A DNA stretch of 64,000 nucleotides from Litorilituus lipolyticus (lineage in GTDB: Bacteria > Pseudomonadota > Gammaproteobacteria > Enterobacterales > Alteromonadaceae), in the NCBI RefSeq assembly GCF_006439335.1, contig NZ_SAWY01000001.1:186001-250000 (forward strand), in the 5' to 3' direction. The notes beneath the pieces were generated by a model that searched no databases, was not told the origin of the DNA, and saw only the letters and a program-made list of their open reading frames with translations. Each line of letters begins with the position of its first letter. Position 1 is the stretch's first letter. Positions 57,823 to 64,000 of the stretch are shown in pieces. Position numbers and translations under genes: made by a program.

Positions 57823-58884
57823 TTAAAAGTTTGGCAAGGTAAGTTGCAAGTCACTATCTGATTCTTGCGAAAAACCTAACGTTAAGCCAACCAGCCTTAT
57901 ACCACGGTTATTAGACCTCGCTAACGCCTTTGGCAATAACTGCTTGAAAACAGTTTTCTGGCAACTATGACTTTGTTGTTCAACCGTTGTTTGGTTAAAG
58001 TCATTAAATTTTAACTTGATCCCTTGGCGAACAATATGACGATTAGTGTGCTTATCTAATCTTGCTAAAAGCTTCTCATAAAGTGATTCAATCACCTCAA
58101 TACATTCATCTTCTGAGATAATATCCTCAGGTAACGTAGTTTCAATAGCCAATGACTTTCTTTGCCTACAGACTTCTAATGCTCGATGATCAACACCGTG
58201 CGCTTTTAAAAATAACGTATGGGCAAACTTTCCAACAATAGGCTGTAAGCTTTTTACTTCACTACCTCTGATATCTTTACAGGTTCTAAAGCCATGACGT
58301 TGAAGTTTTTCAAATGTTTTCGGCCCGATACCGGGGATTTTTTTTAAAGAAAGTTCTTCAACAAATTCTGAGACTTTATTTGGTGTGATTACAAACTGGC
58401 CGTTGGGCTTATTTTCATCACTGGCAATTTTCGCCAAAAATTTATTAGGTGCAACACCAGCCGATGCCGTTAAATTCAATTCTTGAAATATATCTTGTCG
58501 TATTTGCTGAGCAATTAAGGTTGCACTCCCCTGAAATTTTGTTGTATCTGTCACATCAAGAAAGGCTTCATCAAGGGATAATGGCTCAATTAACTGTGTG
58601 TAACGTGAGAAAATTTCTCTAATATGCTCAGACGTTTCTTTATAGACATCCATTCGACCATGAACAATTTTAAGCTCAGGACAAAGTTGTTTAGCTTTAA
58701 TTGCTGACATGGCAGAGCGTACACCGAATTGACGTGCTTGATAATTACACGTGCAAAGCACACTTCGAGGACCATCTCCACCAACAGCGAGGGGAATATT
58801 GCGGTACTCTGGGAAATCACGCATTTCTACCGCTGCGTAAAAACAGTCCATATCAATATGAATTATCTTACGAAGTTGAGCCAT
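57823..58884 (-). CDS. dinB: DNA polymerase IV
   Basis: Pol IV is an SOS-induced translesion Y-family polymerase. The 353-residue protein has the first catalytic aspartate D11 (IHIDMDCFYAAVEMRD), D105 and E106 (SLDEAFLDVT), the helix-hairpin-helix thumb (KIPGIGPKTFEKL) and the little-finger domain. The C-terminal end LQLTLPNF resembles the beta-clamp-binding motif. ATG at 58884 is preferred; a GTG at 58899 lies too close to the LexA box and lacks a ribosome site. recX follows after 20 bases. Confidence 0.96.
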   Translation of the reverse strand: MAQLRKIIHIDMDCFYAAVEMRDFPEYRNIPLAVGGDGPRSVLCTCNYQARQFGVRSAMSAIKAKQLCPELKIVHGRMDVYKETSEHIREIFSRYTQLIEPLSLDEAFLDVTDTTKFQGSATLIAQQIRQDIFQELNLTASAGVAPNKFLAKIASDENKPNGQFVITPNKVSEFVEELSLKKIPGIGPKTFEKLQRHGFRTCKDIRGSEVKSLQPIVGKFAHTLFLKAHGVDHRALEVCRQRKSLAIETTLPEDIISEDECIEVIESLYEKLLARLDKHTNRHIVRQGIKLKFNDFNQTTVEQQSHSCQKTVFKQLLPKALARSNNRGIRLVGLTLGFSQESDSDLQLTLPNF

Positions 58885-58908
58885 GTTGAAGTATCCCACA
58901 CCAATTAA

Positions 58909-58924
58909 CTGTATATAAAAACAG
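58909..58924. promoter_or_regulatory. LexA box of dinB
   Basis: CTGTATATAAAAACAG fits CTGT-N8-ACAG and lies 24 bases before the dinB start. It is closely similar to the E. coli SOS box. On the minus strand TATACT overlaps its upstream edge and may be the -10. Confidence 0.9.
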
Positions 58925-58963
58925 TATACCTAATTGTAGGAGTAAGGCAAATACAGTTAATGA

Positions 58964-60004
58964 CTATTTTTTAATACTATATAAACTTGGTTTAATTACA
59001 TCTGCAAGGGCATTAACATGATCATCTCTATCATTTAAAGCGGTAATATAGTGATACTGCTCACCACCAGCTTCGATAAAGATCTCTCTATTTTCATGAA
59101 CCAACTCCTCTAATGTTTCTAAACAGTCCGCACTAAAAGCAGGACTTAAAATAGCAATATGTTTATTTCCTTGTGCTGGCAACTCAGATAACGTTTCATC
59201 AGTATATGGCTGCAACCATGGCGCTTTACCAAAACGAGATTGAAATGTTGACATGATATTATTTTCTAACAGAGTCGTTTTTTGCATCAGCTCTGCTAAA
59301 AGCAATGATGTTGTTTCAATACACATGTCATAATATGGATCGCCCCACTCTCTAAAAGCTTCTGGCATACCATGATATGAAAGTACAAGCTTATCGGGAA
59401 CGCCATGTTCATTAATGTGTTCTATAACGCTGTTAGCGAGTGCTGAGATATAACCTTTATGAGTATGGTAGCCACTTAAAAAGTGTAAGGTAGGCACCCA
59501 GCGCCATTGTTTGATTTCCTGACTAAGAGCATCAAACGTTGAACCTGTGGTCGGTGAGGCATATTGAGGGTAAAGCGGTAAAATGACTAAATGACTTATA
59601 CCTTGTTGTTGAAATGAACGTAAAGCACTAGAAATGCTTGGATTGCCATAGCGCATAGCAAGTTCTACCACAACATTATCGCCATACTCGTTGGTTAATA
59701 TTTGTTGTATTTTTTTCTGCTGTTTTTGACTTATCGTAATAAGAGGAGCGCCTTCGTCTTGCCAAATACTTTCATATAACTTTGCTGACTTTGCCGGCCT
59801 AATACGCAAAATAATGCCGTGAAGGATACATAGCCAAATAAGCCTTGGGATTTCTACAACTCTTGGATCAGATAAAAACTCTCTTAAATACACTCGTAGT
59901 GCTTTGGCTGTAGGAGCATCAGGAGAGCCTAAATTAGTGAGTAAAACTCCAACCTTATTGTTTTCAGGGCTTGTCTTTGCACTAGCAGAAAATCTAGATT
60001 TCAT
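58964..60004 (-). CDS. hemH: Ferrochelatase
   Basis: HemH inserts ferrous iron into protoporphyrin IX, the last step of heme synthesis. The 346-residue protein shows NLGSPDAPTAKALRVYLREFL at the N-terminus, the catalytic H211 in LSYHGMP, and PAFSADCLETLEELVHE with the conserved Glu. It lies just after the ccm genes on the same strand, separated by a hairpin. This places heme supply beside the cytochrome c assembly genes. Confidence 0.96.
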   Translation of the reverse strand: MKSRFSASAKTSPENNKVGVLLTNLGSPDAPTAKALRVYLREFLSDPRVVEIPRLIWLCILHGIILRIRPAKSAKLYESIWQDEGAPLITISQKQQKKIQQILTNEYGDNVVVELAMRYGNPSISSALRSFQQQGISHLVILPLYPQYASPTTGSTFDALSQEIKQWRWVPTLHFLSGYHTHKGYISALANSVIEHINEHGVPDKLVLSYHGMPEAFREWGDPYYDMCIETTSLLLAELMQKTTLLENNIMSTFQSRFGKAPWLQPYTDETLSELPAQGNKHIAILSPAFSADCLETLEELVHENREIFIEAGGEQYHYITALNDRDDHVNALADVIKPSLYSIKK

Positions 60005-60023
60005 GAATCATTCCATTAGAAAG

Positions 60024-60048
60024 AAAAGGCGACAAAAAGCCGCCTTAA
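60024..60048 (-). terminator. Terminator after ccmI
   Basis: AAGGCG (60026-60031) and CGCCTT (60041-60046) form a 6-bp stem; on the minus strand the sequence continues TTTTCTTTC. It ends the ccm operon between ccmI and hemH. Confidence 0.65.
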
Positions 60049-60077
60049 TATTTATTCTTAACAACTAAGCAATATCG

Positions 60078-61355
60078 CTATTCTACAAGTTTATCGACTT
60101 GTAAATTAAGAGTGTCTTCGTTATTCACATCAATATTTAATATTTCGCCTTTGAAATCTCCTGGCTTAATACCTGCGCCACCTTGATTCGAGACCACGGC
60201 ATAAATATGAACTCGCTCAACACTACTTAAATTACTTTCTGGTGTCATCGCTTGTTGATTATTCAAAACAACCACTTTAGGTAAGTCACTCGCCATAATT
60301 TTTACCGCTGCTAACGGCATACGCCTACCATCAGTTGGTATTGCATAAACAAAAACAACTTTATCATCACCATTAGCTAATGTTTGAGCAATGTTTGCAG
60401 AAAGTTCAACATTAATCGATAGCTTAGGGCCTGCCACTTCTGCCTGAACCGACGAAGGCATACCCGCTCGCTTGTTCGCTTCAGCTATCGCTTCTTGCAA
60501 TGCCGCAATATTAACCCCAGGTTTATTCGAATCAATAACCAGCTGCCAATGCTTAATAGCTTGTTGGTAATTGGTTTCAATGAAATTATGCATACCTAGT
60601 AAAATATTAGTAGAAGGATCTTGTGGATCTAACGCTAACGCTTTATCAATATACTGCTGAACCTGCTCATCAATTTGCTGATTATTACGATAATAACTTG
60701 CCTGGGCTTTAACACCGACAAGGTCTGCATGCTCCCCCTCCAGTTTGATAACTTCATCAACAGCAGCAATAGCAGCATCAAAATCAGCAACACTAATATA
60801 AGCTTGACCAAGGTTATACCATGCTTCACTATCTTTAGGTTCTTTTTCAAGATGCTGTTGCAACTCTTTTATATAAGCAATGGCTTGTTCGTGACGTTGC
60901 ATTTGTGCTTCTTCAGAAGACATCGCTTGATGTTGGCTATCTTGCGGTGGCATTTGGGTTAACTTATCGAAAATACCTTGCTTTTGATAAACTCCAAAAG
61001 CAAAAATCAGCATAAATAAGCTTAAACCGACAGGCCAAAATATAGACATCAACTTTTCACGGCTTTGTAACTCAGCAGCGTCAGTACCACTTTGATTGCT
61101 TTCAATATCTTGCAGCAAGGTGTTATCAAGTTCGGCTAATAAGTATTGATAGTTTTCTTCATCAATACCACCGTCAGCATAATCTTGTTCAATTTCTTTC
61201 TTATGTTCGTGGTACAAGTCAATATTAGTTTGTTCACGAAGGCTCATGTCAACAACATCTGCTGACGAGTTATTACTATATTGTTTAAAAAACGGACGCC
61301 ATATAATACCTAATAACAAAATCAAGCAGGCAAGGCTAATCAGTAAAAATTCCAT
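60078..61355 (-). CDS. ccmI: Cytochrome c assembly protein CcmI (CycH)
   Basis: CcmI chaperones apocytochrome c to the heme lyase. The 425-residue protein has a span at 1-18, a cytoplasmic loop (about 20-100), a second span (about 106-123), then TPR units (AWYNLGQAYISVADFDAAIA, ASTNILLG-type) from about 155 to 290 and a C-terminal periplasmic domain. It follows ccmH by 20 bases and ends the operon. Confidence 0.93.
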   Translation of the reverse strand: MEFLLISLACLILLLGIIWRPFFKQYSNNSSADVVDMSLREQTNIDLYHEHKKEIEQDYADGGIDEENYQYLLAELDNTLLQDIESNQSGTDAAELQSREKLMSIFWPVGLSLFMLIFAFGVYQKQGIFDKLTQMPPQDSQHQAMSSEEAQMQRHEQAIAYIKELQQHLEKEPKDSEAWYNLGQAYISVADFDAAIAAVDEVIKLEGEHADLVGVKAQASYYRNNQQIDEQVQQYIDKALALDPQDPSTNILLGMHNFIETNYQQAIKHWQLVIDSNKPGVNIAALQEAIAEANKRAGMPSSVQAEVAGPKLSINVELSANIAQTLANGDDKVVFVYAIPTDGRRMPLAAVKIMASDLPKVVVLNNQQAMTPESNLSSVERVHIYAVVSNQGGAGIKPGDFKGEILNIDVNNEDTLNLQVDKLVE

Positions 61356-61375
61356 AATACTATCTTCTTAATACT

Positions 61376-61861
61376 CTATTTATCTTTTAATAGCTGCTTG
61401 AGTTTATCTTGCTGCTCTGAGGTTAGTGCCAATTCTTCTTTTTTGGCTGGCTTTCGTCTCACAATTAAAACGACGATTACAAGACCTAATAACACTAGAA
61501 TTGCAGGGCCAAACCATAAAACATACGTTAATTCTGATACCTTGGGACGATAAAGAACAAACTCACCATACCTATTAACCATAAAATCAACAATTTCACT
61601 ATCAGCTTTGCCTTGTTGCAATAATTCATACAATTCACGGCGTAAATCTGCCGCAATAGGAGAATTAGAATCAGCTAAGTTTTGGTTCTGACATTTTGGA
61701 CAACGTAATTCTTTACTTAATGCTTGAAAGCGAATTTTCGTTACTTCATCTTTAAACTCATAAGTATCTACAGGACTTGCATTAACATCATTTAATGAAC
61801 TTGCAAGGGAAACAGCAGCCACTATAGCCACGTTAATCATAATACGCATTAAAGAACTCAT
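61376..61861 (-). CDS. ccmH: Cytochrome c maturation protein CcmH (CcmL)
   Basis: CcmH reduces the heme-binding cysteines of apocytochrome c. The 161-residue protein has a signal peptide (about 1-29), the redox pair C54 and C57 (LRCPKCQNQNLADSNSPIAA), the helical RYGEFVLYRP motif and a C-terminal span (about 113-134). It lacks the TPR extension of E. coli CcmH, whose equivalent is the separate ccmI gene here. It starts 2 bases after ccmG. Confidence 0.95.
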   Translation of the reverse strand: MSSLMRIMINVAIVAAVSLASSLNDVNASPVDTYEFKDEVTKIRFQALSKELRCPKCQNQNLADSNSPIAADLRRELYELLQQGKADSEIVDFMVNRYGEFVLYRPKVSELTYVLWFGPAILVLLGLVIVVLIVRRKPAKKEELALTSEQQDKLKQLLKDK

Positions 61862-61863
61862 CG

Positions 61864-62415
61864 CTATTCTCCCTGTTTTCTTTCAGCAATAATTTGCGCA
61901 ATTAGCGGCTCAAATTCAGTACGCCATACGCGTGTATCAATTGCACCGGCAAATCGTTTTCTAATGATGCCATGATGATCTATAACAAACGTTTCCGGAG
62001 CTCCATAAACACCAAGATCTAGCCCCAATGTACCAATTTCATCAAAAATTGAAAATACATAAGGGTCTTCATAATGAGTCAACCATTCTTGGGCAGCATT
62101 ACGTTCATCTTTATAGTTCAAACCATACAGTTTCAACTCTGATTTTTTCGCAATATCAACAAGGTAAGGGTGCTCATATTTACATGTAGGGCACCAAGTT
62201 GCCCATACATTCAACAGCACGATTTCCCCTGTTAAGTCCTGAGCGGATACGATTCTTTCAGCATTATTCAAAGTAGGTAATGAAAAGCTTGGTATTGGTT
62301 TACCCACCAAAGCTGACGGCATATCTTGTGGGTTTAATGACAAACCGCGATATAACACCACACCTAAAGCTAGTACTAAAATGAGTGGAATAAAACGAAT
62401 TAATTTATTCATCAT
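61864..62415 (-). CDS. ccmG: Thiol:disulfide interchange protein CcmG (DsbE)
   Basis: CcmG is a membrane-anchored thioredoxin-like protein that passes electrons to CcmH and apocytochrome c. The 183-residue protein has an N-terminal anchor (about 6-22) and the active site WATWCPTCKYEHP (C75, C78), plus the conserved GVYGAPETFVIDHHG with the cis-proline region. It overlaps ccmF by four bases. Confidence 0.96.
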   Translation of the reverse strand: MMNKLIRFIPLILVLALGVVLYRGLSLNPQDMPSALVGKPIPSFSLPTLNNAERIVSAQDLTGEIVLLNVWATWCPTCKYEHPYLVDIAKKSELKLYGLNYKDERNAAQEWLTHYEDPYVFSIFDEIGTLGLDLGVYGAPETFVIDHHGIIRKRFAGAIDTRVWRTEFEPLIAQIIAERKQGE

Positions 62416-64000
62416 GACACCTTAGTTGCTTGTGGGTTCATCACAGGGTTTGTGACGGCATCCGCAATTACTGTCTTACTTGCTTTCGATGTTTTACGTT
62501 GACGATAACGTTTATCAAACATTGATAAAATACCACCGATACTCATAAAAATGGCGCCAAGCCAAATCCAACGAACAAAAGGTTTGTAATGTACACGAAT
62601 TGCCCAAGCACCGTCAGGCAATGGATCTCCTAAGGCGACATAAACATCTCTGAACAAACCAGGATCAATTCCTGCTTCTGTCATACCCATGGTTTGTACA
62701 CGATACGCTCTGCGTTCAGGCTTTAATAGCGCTACAAAATTATCGTTTTGGTAAACATTAATTTGGCCTTGTTCCGCGCTATAATTAGGGCCTTCTACCT
62801 GTTTGATGCCATTAAATTCAATCTGATAACCAGAGATTTCAACTTTTTCACCCACAGCCATTCTAATGTTTGATTCACTTTCATACATAGAAACAATAGT
62901 GACACCAACAATCGTTACGGCAATGCCTGTATGTGCCACAGCCATGCCGACATGACTCATAGTTAATTTTCCTGATTGTTTGTATTGATTTAATACTTCT
63001 TTAATAACAACAAGGAATACCCAAATAGCTAAAATCATTCCCATACTTACTAGCGCGTTAAATTCTCCACCGTAAACAACTGGGAATAGCAAACCTAAGG
63101 CTACACTAATAATAGATGGCTTAAATAACTGCTTGCGAAGCTCACCTGATTTCGCTTTTTTCCAACGAATAAGTGGCCCTATACCCATAACTACGAATAG
63201 GAAACTCATAATAGGTATAAACACTGCATTAAAATATGGAGGCCCTACAGAAATCTTTCCGTAACCTAACGCATCAACCAGTAAAGGATAAAGTGTACCA
63301 AGTAACACGGTAACCGTGGCAACCACTAAAATAACATTACAAAGTAATAAAGCTGTTTCACGGGAATAAAAAGCAAAACGTGAGAAACTAGATACGGCAC
63401 TTGCTTTAAAAGCATAGAGTGTTAATGCACCGCCCATTGCAATGGCTAGTAGCATCAAAATAAAGATACCTCGTGACGGATCTGCCGCAAATGAATGCAC
63501 TGAAGTAATGACACCTGAACGTACTAAGAACGTCCCGAGTAAACTCAAACCGAATGCAAATATAGCTAATAAAATAGTCCAGTTTCTAAAGGTGCCACGC
63601 TTCTCCGTTACAGCTAAAGAATGGATAAGTGCTGTACCGACTAACCACGGCATGAATGACGCATTTTCAACAGGATCCCAGAACCACCAACCGCCCCAGC
63701 CTAGTTCATAGTACGCCCACCAACTACCTAGTGCGATACCTAATGTTAAAAACATCCACGCTCCTACAGTCCATGGACGTGACCAACGCGCCCATGCTGC
63801 ATCCATTTTGCCTGACATTAACGCAGCAACAGCAAATGCGAAAGCGACAGCAAAACCAACATAACCTAAATAAAGTAAAGGAGGGTGAATGATTAAACCA
63901 ATATCTTGTAACAACGGATTTAAATCTCGACCTTCCATTGGGACATTAGGCCACAGGCGCTCAAATGGGTTTGAAGTCAATAAGGTAAAAGCAATAAAGC
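62412..64000 (-). CDS. ccmF: Heme lyase CcmF (5' end beyond the window)
   Basis: CcmF with CcmH joins heme to the CxxCH motif of apocytochrome c. About 529 codons are visible and the open frame continues past 64000 without a start, so the gene is cut by the window edge and the TTG at 63980 is not the start. The tryptophan-rich signature WGGWWFWDPVENASFMPW is present, with many spans, conserved heme-ligand histidines (HPPLLYLGY, LVGTALIHSLAV) and the C-terminal periplasmic domain. The last gene it could be confused with, ccmC, lacks this length. Confidence 0.96.
   Translation of the reverse strand, partial: FIAFTLLTSNPFERLWPNVPMEGRDLNPLLQDIGLIIHPPLLYLGYVGFAVAFAFAVAALMSGKMDAAWARWSRPWTVGAWMFLTLGIALGSWWAYYELGWGGWWFWDPVENASFMPWLVGTALIHSLAVTEKRGTFRNWTILLAIFAFGLSLLGTFLVRSGVITSVHSFAADPSRGIFILMLLAIAMGGALTLYAFKASAVSSFSRFAFYSRETALLLCNVILVVATVTVLLGTLYPLLVDALGYGKISVGPPYFNAVFIPIMSFLFVVMGIGPLIRWKKAKSGELRKQLFKPSIISVALGLLFPVVYGGEFNALVSMGMILAIWVFLVVIKEVLNQYKQSGKLTMSHVGMAVAHTGIAVTIVGVTIVSMYESESNIRMAVGEKVEISGYQIEFNGIKQVEGPNYSAEQGQINVYQNDNFVALLKPERRAYRVQTMGMTEAGIDPGLFRDVYVALGDPLPDGAWAIRVHYKPFVRWIWLGAIFMSIGGILSMFDKRYRQRKTSKASKTVIADAVTNPVMNPQATKVS

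Overview
The window is ordinary chromosomal backbone of a low-GC marine gammaproteobacterium. The protein sequences, the A+T-rich intergenic DNA and the gene order (secD-yajC-tgt-queA, holD-rimI, serB-PilZ protein-radA, ftsB-ispD-ispF-truD-surE-pcm-yqaA-nlpD-rpoS facing mutS, oadGAB, alaS-csrA-tRNA, the ccm genes) suggest Alteromonadales, most like Colwellia or a close relative. This is inference, since no database search was possible. I see no insertion sequence, integrase, prophage, CRISPR array or toxin/antitoxin locus.

Layout. 1-3.1 kb (minus): secD (cut by the edge), yajC, tgt, queA, covering protein export and queuosine tRNA modification. 3.4-5.9 kb (plus): a stand-alone aceK behind an FNR-type palindrome, then a small secreted protein with a PEP-CTERM tail. 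6.0-12.1 kb (plus): tRNA-Trp, holD, rimI, a small unknown gene, prfC, argS and a TatD-type hydrolase; the prfC-argS gap is filled with long nested inverted repeats. 12.1-21.2 kb: ytjB and serB (divergent), a large protein with two PilZ domains, radA, a dipeptidyl-peptidase IV and a short hibernation factor. 21.3-27.3 kb (minus): recA, then metA-metH, with a textbook LexA-overlapped recA promoter and tandem MetJ boxes at metA.

27.5-31 kb (minus): a membrane GGDEF/EAL protein with a degenerate GGDEF motif and a Sel1-repeat protein. 31.6-41 kb: mutS facing the tightly overlapping ftsB-to-rpoS block. 41-47.2 kb (minus): an unknown protein, a FabH-like ketoacyl synthase with an ABC-2 exporter pair, and tmcA, which carries an in-frame 15-bp tandem repeat. 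47.4-49.4 kb: a small acidic protein, pdxH and an M48 lipoprotein protease. 49.6-52.8 kb (minus): the sodium-pumping oxaloacetate decarboxylase oadGAB behind a 0.7-kb gene-free stretch. 53.5-57.8 kb (minus): two identical tRNA-Arg, one tRNA-Ser, csrA, alaS and recX. 57.8-64 kb (minus): dinB behind a LexA box, hemH, and ccmF (cut by the edge)-ccmG-ccmH-ccmI.

Functionally the window is dominated by translation (tRNAs, argS, alaS, prfC, tgt, queA, truD, tmcA, rimI, hpf), DNA repair and the SOS response (recA, recX, dinB, radA, mutS), global control (rpoS, csrA, c-di-GMP proteins) and respiration or energy metabolism (ccm, hemH, oad, aceK). I found no clearly new multi-gene system. The best candidates for a second look are the nested inverted repeats between prfC and argS, the terminator-like hairpin in the gene-free DNA upstream of oadG, the FabH-like/ABC exporter group, and the likely SOS coupling of recX to dinB.
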